A program made the position numbers and the translations under genes. A stretch of DNA of 64,000 bases. Origin: Vespula vulgaris. Taxonomy: Eukaryota > Arthropoda > Insecta > Hymenoptera > Vespidae. Under the pieces are notes generated by a model that ran no database searches, was not told where the DNA came from, and saw only the letters and a program-made list of their open reading frames with translations. Below, piece by piece: positions 38,904-49,356 of the stretch (the first letter of the stretch is position 1; each line of letters opens with the position of its first letter). The stretch lies in NCBI RefSeq assembly GCF_905475345.1, contig NC_066603.1, forward strand, positions 614,501-678,500, written 5' to 3'.

Positions 38904-41839
38904 AGAAGAAGAAGTGGGGGATGTTAGGAAAAAGTTGGAGCGACCGTTAAGATCGTAATACGGCAGTAATGCCCCCGTACTTAGCGGAGTATAAATAAGC
39001 GTTAAATCCGTGCTTAGGAGCTTTAATCTGTATTTTTCTCGAGATGCTCGCCGGAATACATTATCACCGAAGATAGAGAGAGAGAGAGAGAGAACAGTGG
39101 GAGACTTTATCGCGGTTGGCGATAATGCCCAGCCGAAAGGTCTAATATACTCGAACGAACCTTTTCTTCGAAGGGGTGTCGCCGCATTCCCGACCTTACC
39201 CTTACCCTTACCCTAAAATTCTATGAAATCTCGTTGAATCGAGTAGAGCGTATCAATAATTACGTAGACGTTGCTAACCGAAGGATAAACCACAAATTGG
39301 AGGGCCGATTCGATCCGATCTTTCGCTCTAACGTCGTACAAATGAATGTTACGACTTTTATTAGCCATCGACTGCTCGTTTCGTGGTAGCTTCTCTTATC
39401 CATTTTGGTTTTCCACCCTCTTCCTACGTGGAGAGAAGTAATTGGGTGTTAGAAGAGACGATTGGATTTCTAACAATAAGACACGGACTGTATTCTAGTT
39501 TTCGAGAGTACTTTTGTAAGGGGAGGGACGCTTCGCTTTTCGTCGATTTTAACTTTTGTATTCGGATACAAGAGGGAATGGTTAGGGGTGGAAAGAGGGA
39601 TGGAAAAGGTGGAGGCGAAGGAGGGAGGTCGCTAACGACCGTCGTCGGAGCAGGATTGTTAACTGCTGCTGGATCTCTCGGTAGATGTTGCGACTTTGGT
39701 CCTTCCATGTGGGTAGCGAAGAGAATCTAGGAAGATGGTTGAGAGGGTAGAAAAGGCCGACGTCGAGGGAGAATGGTTAAGCTATTCGGAACAATGTCTT
39801 GTTAGGTGGTTTGCTTTGAGGTAATCGTCGAGAAGACCCAGCCAGTCGTTAGACTTACCCTGTCAGACCTGTTTGTTTCGCGAATAATTCTATTCGATAC
39901 TCCGTTCCGAGTTTCTTCTTTGAAACGTATTATTCTTTATTGTCGAACGTCCAAATACCTTTTTTTTCTCTTTTATTGATCGGACGGTCAATCTCCTTAT
40001 CTTAAAAGCCGAGCAAGAACACAGAGTTTTTTTCTCTCCTTTGATCCGTTCTTCGATTCCACTAATACGTATCGCTGCCACGTTAGCATGTATTCCCTAA
40101 GGTAATATTCTTAGTTCTCTCTGTCTCTCTGTCTCTCTCGAGCCATTTCCACTAGTCCGTGCGACTCGAAAGTTCCTCAGAGGGTGCTGGGATGGAAGGG
40201 AGTGATACGGAGAAGGTAGAAGAAAAGGTCGAAGGAGGGAAGAAGAGGAGAAGGTTGTAAGGTAGTACTATCCGTGGAATAGTTACGCCGACAAACTAAA
40301 GGAGCACCGTACCGACTATTATATGGGAGTTGCTGTTACTTCGTAGAAGCAACTAACTTGGCCCTAATGCCCTGCTTATGCGCGATTATTGTCCTCCTCG
40401 AGTTCAGAGCCAGGACCATTACGATCCTGTGCTAAACCGCACGGTATCTTCGTTAACGCGAAAATTACTACGGATCTCTGACCGGGTGTAATAAATCAAG
40501 AGAAAAAGAAAGAAAGGAATATATAATATCCCTGTTACCAATGTCGTAATATATACGCGCGATTTGTAAACGTTAGCAGTTATTGAAAGAGATGAGATAG
40601 AATAGCACGGAGGTGTAATAACGTCTCGACGTTTACGGAAAGAACCCGACAGAAAGGAGACCCCAACTGCGGATAGGAGACGGATCGTAAGTAATCTCTC
40701 TTCTTAACCTTCTTTCTTCCTAACGTACGTATAAAATCTCCGACAATGTAAAGAAAATCAAATCAAACGACGGCCGTTCGTGGTAAGCCTTTTCACGAGC
40801 CTCGAGATGTATTATCGTTGCAATACGTTTCGTCGTTTTCCGATCGAACGAACCATTGTTGTGGACGTTACCACCGATTTCTTCGGTTAGCAAAAGAAAT
40901 ATCGTGTATATATATATATATACATATCCTTTCGAGTATCAATAATTATTATCGACTGTTGTTTAGTCCGGGCTTTGGATATTTCGAAGGGTCGACGAAA
41001 TCGATCATCTATCGAATACGAACGAGTAATTTTGGAAGCGGACGTTGGAGACGTGATTCCTAGCCGAACGTGAAAGCAAATTTGCTAAATAATTGAAGAA
41101 CTCGTTGCGAATTCGTTTTCCAAGCGACACGCAAAACGTTTATGACACGGATAACGCTGAGAGTTAAAATAGGAAAAGATAGAAGAGACAAGGCGAACTG
41201 ATAAAAGGCGAAAGGGTATCATCGGAGCTGGTAAAAGGAGAGAGGTAAAAAGAGGAACGTTGGATGGCCATTAATAGAACGCGAACTCCGGCGGTCATGC
41301 GCCAATCAGTTGTAGTGACAGTCGCCAGGAAACAAGTATTTCCCATCAGTGCATTCGGCATGCAAGAACCGATAGTCGGATCTGAGCCGAAGATGAACTT
41401 ACCGCTGGCTTTCTTTTCTGCTTTCTCTCTCTCTATCTCTCTCTGTCTCTCTTGAATTATCAGTATAATATCCTCGATGCATCCTTCGTCATTCCATACT
41501 GGATGTTAGACGTCCTACCTACCTATCCACCGTTTCTTTAAATTTTTATCGATTTTTCATTCTATACGATATACATATATATGTATATGGCTGACCAAGT
41601 ATATCCATACTCTTGCTACTCGAATAGAAAAGACCAATAAATAAAAGAATTCTAGGGGAAGTGTAAAAAGTTATAGCGTTTTATACAAATAGTTCGATGT
41701 AACGACGCTGTCCATAAACTTTCTCCTCCCTTTCGGTCCTATCATTTTCTATCCTCGTATTCGAGAGGTCCCCTCTCTCGCGCGTATACGCACGCGCGCA
41801 CGAGACTATAACACGCGCGAAATACCATCGGTGACATGA

Positions 41840-41846
<7 letters not shown>

Positions 41847-41882
<36 letters not shown>
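41847..41882. repeat. (GA)n microsatellite
   Basis: Perfect GA tract, one of the longest in the left half. Confidence 0.9.
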
Positions 41883-41886
<4 letters not shown>

Positions 41887-42498
41887 AGTGAGAAAGAGAG
41901 GGAGGAGGAAAGAGAGAGGAAGGTAGATTTTTCCGCGCCTCGATATGATTAATACTCTCGCGATATCAAGGGCGCTGGTAAAGAGGAAAAGCGTGGAGCG
42001 ACAAAGAGCGGAAGGGGTGCAAAAAGAGACAGAGAGATATAGATAGGCCGAAACACGGGAAAGAGAAAGTCTGTTACTCGAAAACGGGAGTCCGTCGTAG
42101 TCGTGTGTGTCGCGTTTCGTCGGTAGAGGAAAGTACGGAGGGTGCCAAGAGAAAGAGAGAAGAAAAGAGGAGAACGAACGGGGAGAAGAAGAGGGTTGGG
42201 TAAGGAGGAGCAAGGAGGGAACGGTTATAGCGCGACGTTGCTGGTATTAGTGGTGGTCGCTCGCGTCCTACAGCAAATCCCCGTCAACCGCATTCAATTA
42301 CGATGTTATCGCGAATACAGATGACGGTTATTTCCTTCGGTACACCCTATACATAACGGCGCTCGCGGAGAGCTCCTGCGTGAGCAAAGTTAAGGCCGTA
42401 TAATGGCGTGCCGGCCGGCCGTGTGATTGTTTTAGGATGTACGCCGCCGATGCTTTGGGATAAAGCGGATCCGATTTCGACGAACCAGTCTATCCTAT

Positions 42499-42570
42499 TC
42501 GTTCGTTCGTTCGTTCGTTCGTTCGTTCGTCCGTTCGTTCGTTCGTTCGTTCGTCCGTTCGTTCGTTCGT
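42499..42570. repeat. (GTTC)n tetranucleotide array
   Basis: About 18 GTTC units with two GTCC variants, 55 bp beyond the AATAAA signals of the DUF4485-like gene. Confidence 0.95.
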
Positions 42571-42625
42571 TTGGTGGATAAGAAGATTCGAAAAAATGAT
42601 TGAAATCGACATTTTTTTACCTATC

Positions 42626-42661
42626 TTTATTCTTCCCCGTTTGTTCGTTCGTTCGTTTATT
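42626..42661 (-). terminator. Two polyadenylation signals of the DUF4485-like gene
   Basis: Minus-strand AATAAA at 42661-42656 and 42631-42626, about 80 and 110 bases after the TAA. Position and spacing fit a short 3' UTR. Confidence 0.55.
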
Positions 42662-42741
42662 TTTGCTTGGTTTTTTTCTATTTTCTTTCTTCTCTCTTTC
42701 TCTCTCTCTCTCTCCTCTCTATCTTTCTTTTTTGTTAACGA

Positions 42742-42883
42742 TTACTTGGCAGTAGTTTCAATGACCTCACCCGTCACAGCGATATAACAAAAAGCACCTT
42801 CCTCCGTAGTCGGTTGCTGAATGATAAAGGAATCTGCTTCCTGAGAAAAGGGTGACGTCAAGGGATGCTTCTTCGCGGCTTGC
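42742..42883 (-). CDS. DUF4485-like gene, last exon and stop
   Basis: Acceptor TTTATAG before 42883. 46 codons, including HPLTSPFSQEAD and EGAFCYIAVTGEVIETTAK, then TAA at 42744-42742. Confidence 0.83.
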
Positions 42884-44164
42884 CTATAAATTTCTTTCTT
42901 TACTCCGAATCCTATTATCGCCGAATTAACATCGAACCATGGTTAATTTACCTTGCTGCTTCTGGTAACGATTCAAGATATTTCACAGGCGGGTAATCTT
43001 CGAACGGCCCGGCTATTCGCAAATCCCTTACGTATCTTTGAAAATTAAGATCGAGAAAAATTCGTAAGTACACACCACGTGTCCTCCATCCCATCGAACG
43101 TCTCTTATTCGATCGATAATAGAAATTACCCGTAAAGGGCGTAAGCGTAATCGTTTCGAAGTCCTTTCATCTTACTACACTTGTTACAACTCAATCTACA
43201 AAGCGTTTGAATCCAAGCGGTGACAATGGTTCTGGCGTTGGGAGATGGGATCAGCGCGGCGTACGGTCTGATTTGATAAAGCAAGAACCAAAATTCCTAC
43301 GATGGATACTACGTTGTTATTATCGAGTAGTAAAGATCGATAGAGGATCGGCCTTTGAAAATAATACCATCTTACGTTATCCATTTGTTCGTCCATCTCG
43401 AACGAGTCCTGTTCGCAGATCGAAGTCTCGTCGTGAAAGCTACACAATATCTAGAATGATTTTTATTCTTATTATTTTGTTGTTTGAATATAAAGCAAGA
43501 GAAAAAAGAAACGGAGAAAAAGAGAGAGAGAGACAGAGAGAAAGGAAAAAAAAGAACAGACGACGACGACGACGAACTTCTTCGTAATGATCCGGCAAGG
43601 ATGCAACGAATTCGCTCCAGGTTGTGTCCAATTCCCATTCCGCTGGTGGAGCTTTGATTATCGGCTGACAAGACAAATCTTTGAGCGAACCACTCGGTGG
43701 ATCCTCGGCGAATACGCCTCGCAACTCGTCGTTCAGCATGTTCATGGTTAAAGATGACAAATACCTTGATAAAAAAAAAAAAAAAGAAATAAAGGAAAGG
43801 AAAGCGTAAAATCGGAAGGATTAATAACCATCGAGGATTACCTGTTACGTTTGTCACGTAAAATTTCTACGTGATATTCCGGGGCAAAGAGTTTATTCGC
43901 CCAAGGGATTATCCTACCTTTGTCCTCGACGGACGACATCGCCGGTGCCAAATTTCTAATAGCCGCACTGTGTTTTAACGATACATCCAATTAAATACAA
44001 AAAGTAACATCGCGATCAGGGGTCAAAAGGATTTTTTCTTTTTTTCTTTTTTTTTACCCGTAATATTGAAATTCCGTTGCGAGTGCATCGAATTTTGATT
44101 TTGTGTTTGGATTGGATTTGCTCGAATCCTCGTCGTTTTGTCTTTTTGTATCCGTCAACGACAT
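42742..44164 (-). CDS. DUF4485-like protein, seven coding exons, 295 aa
   Basis: Spliced CDS is 44164-44058, 43967-43842, 43764-43578, 43450-43376, 43296-43130, 43035-42952, 42883-42742: 888 bases, open from ATG to TAA, with every junction phase matching. Introns are 90, 77, 127, 79, 94 and 68 bp, as usual for compact insect genes. Residues about 162-245 carry DNEF, QIRPY (173-177), AWIQTLC (W193, C198), RNDYAYAL (about 212-219) and GPF (230-232). From memory this order matches DUF4485, a eukaryotic domain also at the N-terminus of some centrosomal proteins such as CEP112. The first 140 residues are hydrophilic with an AEWELDTTW motif I cannot assign. No signal peptide or membrane segment. 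Function unknown; a centrosome or cilium role would only be a guess. It is transcribed in the same direction as Bx, 5 kb downstream. Confidence 0.82.
42952..43035 (-). CDS. DUF4485-like gene, exon 6
   Basis: Acceptor TTCAAAG before 43035, donor GTAAAT after 42952. 27 codons with YVRDLRIAGPFEDYPP; the GPF-x(3)-P pattern is expected near the end of DUF4485. Confidence 0.82.
43130..43296 (-). CDS. DUF4485-like gene, exon 5 (domain core)
   Basis: Acceptor CATCGTAG before 43296, donor GTAATT after 43130. It encodes EFWFLLYQIRPYAAL, TAWIQTLCRL and MKGLRNDYAYAL, the most domain-like part of the protein. Confidence 0.85.
43376..43450 (-). CDS. DUF4485-like gene, exon 4
   Basis: Acceptor CATTCTAG before 43450 and donor GTAAGA after 43376, 25 codons in phase 0: an acidic linker with DETSICEQDSFEMDEQ. 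A second possible acceptor 11 bases further on (GTGTAG) would shift phase and does not fit exon 3. Confidence 0.72.
43578..43764 (-). CDS. DUF4485-like gene, exon 3
   Basis: Acceptor TATCAAG follows a T-rich tract. The frame gives YLSSLTMNMLNDELRG, then APPAEWELDTTW and SLPDHYEE. The donor is GTTCGT, weak at +3, placed where a CGT repeat starts. It is accepted because only this phase-0 end joins to an open exon 4. Confidence 0.75.
43842..43967 (-). CDS. DUF4485-like gene, exon 2
   Basis: Acceptor AACACAG before 43967 and donor GTAATC after 43842, phase 2 on both sides. It encodes AAIRNLAPAM, then IIPWANKLFAPEYHVEIL, a mixed hydrophobic and charged stretch typical of real protein. Confidence 0.85.
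44058..44164 (-). CDS. DUF4485-like gene, exon 1 (start codon)
   Basis: ATG at 44164-44162 opens a hydrophilic frame MSLTDTKRQN... of 35 codons plus two bases, ending at donor GTAAAA after 44058. Just upstream, CTAACGCAG ends at 44172 and looks like a branch point plus acceptor, so a 5' UTR intron is possible. Confidence 0.8.
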
Positions 44165-44171
44165 AATTCTC

Positions 44172-45378
44172 CTGCGTTAGCCAACAAGAAATTTAATTGA
44201 AGGTTAAACTGTGACGTGCGATTCGAGAAAGACGTCGTTTAAAAAATAGGAAAAAAAAAAAGAAAAACAGAGAAAAGGGAAACATTGATAAGTTCAAATA
44301 GATGAACGCTCTTTCGTTTCGCTCGTAGCCTCGTTGCAAACTCGACGACGTTCTAGAAGTCGGAGTCGGAGGTAGGAAAACAGTTCTTCTCGATACTTTC
44401 GAGCGATAAAACATGAAATATGAAGGTTGCCAAGGTTCCGTTCGGTGTAGCCAGTCCGAGTAGAAGAGGATGTGCAGATCATAACGCGGCCGGGTTTTAT
44501 ACACCCCTGCTGTCTGCTTGAGTTACTTCGCTTGGCTATTTCAAAGGAAATTCTTTCTTTCTTTCTTTCTTTGTACACTCTATACGTCTCTATCAAAGAC
44601 CCTATGAGAAAGTGCGTTTCCTTCTCCACTAGAACGTTGCTATACCAGCTCCTCTCTTCGCTTCGTGGCGTTTCCTTCTTAAGAAGAAGAAGAAGTAGAA
44701 GAAGAAAAAGAAAAGATAAAAAAAAAAGAAAGAATTCAGGGAAAAGGAAACGATTTGTAATTCTTCTTCGAGAAGACAATAATTCCGAAAAACGAAGTAC
44801 CGTATTTCCTTCCTGTATATCGTTCAGGAAAATATCTCTCGATCATTGATCGACGATCTCTTACGATATCGTTTTCGGAAAAAATAAACGATTACGATAA
44901 GCAACGGTTAAGGTATGTCGTGCGTTAAACGAAAGAGAGGAAACAGGGAGAGAAACGAAGGTGGGGAGAGAGAAAGAAAGAGAGAGAAAGAGAGAGAGAG
45001 GGGATAAGGAACAAGTACGGCGATATTTTTTTTCCTGGGAAAAAGTAGGGAAAGATTAATTGGAAGCTTCCTGGAGGATGAGAGAGAGAGAGAGAAAGAG
45101 AGAGAAGAGAGGCTGAACAGTAGGAGCAGAGCCGGGGGCGAGCTTTTTGCCGAACACATAATGCATAGCAAAGCATGACACCCTTATCTCGGGATCTTTA
45201 ATTCCGAGAGCTGCCGCGAGGGGGTTGGACCAACGTCATTTGTCGGTTGCATCGCGTCGGGCCACAGGCGGTCAGAGTGCCTGGATAACGCGCCACGGCA
45301 TCCTCGTATAGGGGCTGGAAATTGCCTTGGCTGATTTCATTTCGGGACCAGATTATTTTAAGGGGACCTCATCCTCTT

Positions 45379-45415
<37 letters not shown>

Positions 45416-46684
45416 CCATCTCTAACTCTGTCTTTCCCTTGTTAGCTCTTTCTCTCTCTTTCATCCTCTTCTATATCTATATTGCGTGATTAATGCGATA
45501 CGCACCGAGTTAGGGAGGAACGTCTTCGAAGGTCGACCGCGGAAAATCCGATTAATTTACAAGCTCGCGTACGAGAAGAGTTTAAACGATCGAAAACGTC
45601 CTTCGCGTATAATTGTGTTTCGGATATATAAGAAGAGTTCTTTCCTTTCGTACTCTTTTTTTCTTTCTAATTATTTTTGAAGGATTTTATAAAAGATCTA
45701 CGAAAGATATCGTAAGATTTGTCGCTTCTTCTTGGTCGTTCGCAATTTTTAAAGATAATTCGATCGCACGGATATGTCGTAAAAATCTTTACGTAAAAAT
45801 TGTTGATCGATGTTACGTCGATAGATGTATGTAGAAAATTGCGATAAGAAGAGCGTAGAAAATGTGAAAGTAGAAAGATATATTAGAATACCCACCTTTC
45901 TTCTCGTATCAGCAAATCATTATCCCCGAAGTACGAAGGTGTTTATATTAAAAGCCATTAAACTACGTAGCCGTAACGCGCACGCTACGTATTCGCGTAC
46001 GTATGCGTGTTTCAGCGACGCACGAATATATGTAAATCCCTGAAGAATCTATCGTTTGCGTAAAATCTCATCAAAATTCCGCCTCCCTGATTAAGGCTTA
46101 ATTTCCGGCTTTGGAACTGAACGTACGTACGTACGAACGAACGAACGAATGTATGTACGTGCGTACGTACGTACGAAGGAGGGAACGAGAACAGAAGGTG
46201 GGATCGTAACGATATCGTGTAGAAACCGGTCGATAAAGAGATACCGAATTAATACTAAACTCATCGAGAGATACGAGAGACATATACACGTTTTCTCATA
46301 CACATAGGTACGCGATACTTTTCAAAAGAAAGGGGGGTATATATATCGTCAAAAAACCACGAAATTTAATAAATCGAATATCCCTTCGACGTCGTTCGAT
46401 GAAGCAAAGTCTTTCACAAAAATGTTCGTTATCTTTTTATGAGAAGAAGAAAAAAAAGAAGCAAAAGAAAAAAAAGAGAAATAATCTAGAGAAAGAGGGA
46501 GAGAAAGAGAAAGGTACAAGCAACGTGCACCACGTAGTTTTAAGAAGTTTTTCAACGTGTCCCCATTATAAAGTCTTCACCGAGCATAATAACGTTTGAC
46601 TCCGTGGGTCTTGGAAAGCATTAGGGAAATCGCATTTGTTCTCTCTCTCTCTCTCTCCCCCAATCTTATCCCCTTTCTTTCTTT

Positions 46685-46730
<46 letters not shown>

Positions 46731-47588
46731 TCTCCTCCTCGTTCCACGAGTCGTAACTCAGCGACGACCAATACGGTCCCGTACGGAAGGTAAACCGAAC
46801 TCGAATACCGCACGCGGTATTTTCCCTTCGTTTCGCGATTTCGATGGTAGTTCGATTGCGAGGAGGGCCGCTCTGGCCTCTCGCGTTCTTCGAAAGACCA
46901 TAAATAGCCCGAACGGAATAGTAGGAGGGCTGGTAGATGGGGGAAGAATAGGTAGTATACGTGGTCTGGGCGGAACGAAATTCGCTTTGGTGATAGCTCT
47001 TTCTCTTTCTCTCCTCTACGTAGCTCTCTAATGTTCTGGAAGTGAAATAAAAATGCTCCTCGAATGTATCAGATTGTATTTATAAGAATGTTATATTTCC
47101 TCGGTAGTAATGGGAGCCCCTACAGAGCCGATCGTAAATATATCGGTAATGCGCTAGTAAACGATATTATATACAGATGAATAACAAAAACGTTCTTGCG
47201 CTTGCTGGTGAGAGACGTTGGCGAGTGTGGGAAGGAAAGGACGAAAAATTGGGACGTGGAAGGGTTTCGAAGGACAGCGATTTGTGTTTTTTGTTAGAAA
47301 GATTCTCGAAATAGGCTGGGGATTGGGGGAGGAGGGAGGGTAAAGTTCTTTTTTTTTTCTTCGAGTGTTCATTGTTATTTTCTCGTGTTGTTGTTTTTGT
47401 TGTTCTTGTTGTTGTTGTTGTTGCTTTTTTTGTTTTGTTTTTGTTTTTTTTTTTATTTGTTGCTTCTAATCTACGAGTACGACGACGGTAAGAAGTGCGC
47501 GTTGCGTTTATTTCGCGGTGCTTACTCTGTGAGAACATATTCTCTCGTATCTTTCTTTTGTACTTCATCGATACGCGGCCTCTCTCTC

Positions 47589-47621
<33 letters not shown>

Positions 47622-47769
47622 CGAGCAGCAGCAGCAGTTGTTTCTCTTTTTATTTTTTTTTTGTTTTTTAATGTTTTTTATTTGTTAGCTCTCTTTTTCG
47701 ATAATGTCGATCGACGGATTTGCGATTTGCTCGATCTTCATCTTTCGATATCGTCGTTCGAGATGACGA
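44172..47769. other. Intergenic between Bx 3' end and DUF4485-like gene
   Basis: Both genes point left. The block 45175-45375 is non-repetitive and CpG-rich and may hold the promoter or an enhancer. The rest is CT/GA tracts, a CTAT array (45395-45416), a CGTA-rich stretch (46123-46172) and poly-A/T. Confidence 0.55.
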
Positions 47770-48006
47770 TTTATTTCATTCTGCTTTTTTTCTTTTCCTT
47801 TTCTTTTCATTTTTTTTTTTTCTTAAATAAGAACAAAAAAGAAATAATATTGTCGCACTTTGCTTCTTCAATTATACGTAGTATATTTACAGGTACGAGC
47901 GCGTCGGTCCTCCTCGATCGTCACTGTTAAAGCGGATCACCTTTTTGATCCTTTGGCGTGGATGCGTACTGCTCTCTCATCTCCTTCGTCTTCGTTTCTT
48001 TTTCCG

Positions 48007-48030
48007 TCTTTGGTTTGAAAATTTAAAGCT
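48007..48030 (-). promoter_or_regulatory. Second miR-9a seed site with adjacent Brd box
   Basis: On the minus strand ACCAAAGA (48014-48007) gives an 8-mer seed match to miR-9a. AGCTTTA (48030-48024), the Brd-box heptamer matched by the miR-4/miR-79 seed, lies 9 bases before it in mRNA sense. Pairing outside the seed is weak. It matters only if the Bx 3' UTR extends this far. Confidence 0.45.
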
Positions 48031-48181
48031 CCGACCGGAGGTTAACAAAAAAAAAAAGGGGAAAGAAAAGAAAGAAAAAAAAAAGAAAATACACGGGAAC
48101 ATTCGAAAATCGTGCGACTCGTTTCCGCTTCCTTTTTTTTTCCTTTTGTTTTCCTTTCCATAATTAATCATACGTCGTTAA

Positions 48182-48204
48182 TCTTTGGTATCGGCTGTAT
48201 GGAA
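48182..48204 (-). promoter_or_regulatory. Extended miR-9a-type target site in Bx 3' UTR
   Basis: In mRNA sense this reads 5' CCATACAGCCGATACC AAAGA 3'. From memory of the conserved insect miR-9a sequence, ACCAAAGA pairs with miRNA bases 1-8, GAT with bases 10-12 and CATACAGC with bases 15-22. That gives about 19 pairs, with base 9 bulged and a small internal loop. Repression of Drosophila dLMO by miR-9a through the 3' UTR is established knowledge; the site here is read from the sequence. Confidence 0.65.
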
Positions 48205-48398
48205 CTCGAGTTCGCGAACTCCCTTTAAAGGCATTATCAATTATAATACTCTTCCTGCGTTCTCTGTCTGGGGAGGAAAAAAAAGAAAAGAAAAGAAAAA
48301 AAAAAAGAATAAAAAATAAAAAACGTCGAGAACGTGAGAAAGTCCTCGCGTACTAAAATGGCAAGATTCCCTAAATTTATTCAACGAGACGTAAAGAC

Positions 48399-48433
48399 GA
48401 AGAAGAAGAAGAAGAAGAAGAAGAAGAAGAAGG
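48399..48433. repeat. (GAA)n microsatellite in presumed Bx 3' UTR
   Basis: About 11 GAA units; CTT in the mRNA sense. Confidence 0.9.
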
Positions 48434-48765
48434 AAATGTGAGAGGACGAAAAAGAACACAGGAATCGTTTGACTTTATCTACTTCTGTACTCTTCCTACT
48501 TTTTCTTCTTCTTCTTCTCGTTCTTCTTCTTTCTCTCCCTCTTCTTTATTATCATCCCTCTACCTCAATGTCGCCGTCTCTTTCTCGCTCGAACAATCGG
48601 CTAATTGGAAGGATAAAAAACAACGAGAGCGAATTACGTTAACCGGTTTAACGAAGTAATAATAATCATAGAAAGACCTTAATCGTTAGACGTATACTCG
48701 TATAACCTCAGGCGTCCACTCGTGGAGTCGATATATTAGTGAGGATATTTACAGGTCGACTCCAC

Positions 48766-48803
<38 letters not shown>

Positions 48804-49194
48804 CGCACATATCACTCATTCCTTCTTCTTTTTTCTTTACTTATCATTAGAAACATATCTTACACAGACTGTCCGTTTATGGTGTACCACGAGCACCGTT
48901 AATTTACAATATGATTCCCAAGAATCATCTTTGTCATCGTCATTGTCACACTTCGATTTTCTCCCTCTCTCTTTCTCCCTCTCTCTCTCTCTCTCTCTCT
49001 CGTAATTTTTGTCGTCGAGTTCCTTTACGTGACAAAAGAAAAATCATCCCTCCGTCCGGTTTAGATATTTTTCCCCGTTTCAATTGACGGAAGTTTTAGC
49101 CAACGAAGTTTAGCCGCGCAACACTCGACACGATTTCGGCCGATTAATAACCGCTGAGACATCTGAGCTTCTTCAGGGGTGGCAAGGCCTCGTC

Positions 49195-49356
49195 TCAGCT
49201 CGTCGGTGCCTGCATCGTCATCGGCAATGGTTTCACCGAGCCCAAACCGCCTGGCCCAGAGAGGCCGTTGTTATTCATGTCACCGGGTGCACGAGGCCCA
49301 CCTACGCCTATGGCAGTTCCGTTCACCGTAGGACCTCCTCCACCTGACATCTGACC
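49195..49356 (-). CDS. Bx: Bx last coding exon (Gly/Asn-rich C-terminus and stop)
   Basis: Acceptor TGACTTCAG precedes 49356. The phase-0 frame gives 53 residues, starting GQMSGGGGPT and ending MTMQAPTS, then TGA at 49197-49195. Exon length (162) and phase agree with exon 3. No domain is visible. Confidence 0.88.
   Translation of the reverse strand, partial: GQMSGGGGPTVNGTAIGVGGPRAPGDMNNNGLSGPGGLGSVKPLPMTMQAPTS

Larger units (their letters stand above)
35150..42490. other. Non-coding, microsatellites and islands
   Basis: GGAA run (35150-35176), CT and TA tracts, GAAC and CAGC arrays. Non-repetitive islands at 36020-36300, 37170-37400, 40260-40490 and 41260-41410. No gene seen; any regulatory role is inference. 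Confidence 0.55.
47770..49194 (-). other. Bx: Presumed Bx 3' UTR (end uncertain)
   Basis: This follows the Bx stop. It contains CT and GAA repeat tracts, two miR-9a seed-match sites and one Brd-box-like heptamer, all in the sense of the Bx mRNA. Minus-strand AATAAA signals lie at 48545-48550, 48376-48381 and 47770-47775. Use of the first two would exclude the miRNA sites, so the longest form is inferred rather than shown. Confidence 0.5.

Noticed and set aside
39194..39216. Interstitial telomere-like (CCCTTA)n
   Set aside because: Only three to four units, TTAGGG-like rather than the common hymenopteran TTAGG; most simply a short hexanucleotide repeat.
42385..42396. GTGAGCAAAGTT, the first 12 bases of insect miR-87
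   Set aside because: The remaining miRNA bases differ and no complementary arm (CTTTGCTC) lies within hairpin range.
43428..43439. Alternative exon 4 acceptor GTGTAG in the DUF4485-like gene
   Set aside because: It would need exon 3 to end in phase 2; the only such donor (GTTCTT) is poorer and adds four Arg codons. The CATTCTAG acceptor closes the frame exactly.
48545..48550. First AATAAA after Bx as the definite mRNA end
   Set aside because: Possible, but the strong miR-9a sites further on argue for a longer 3' UTR; left open.
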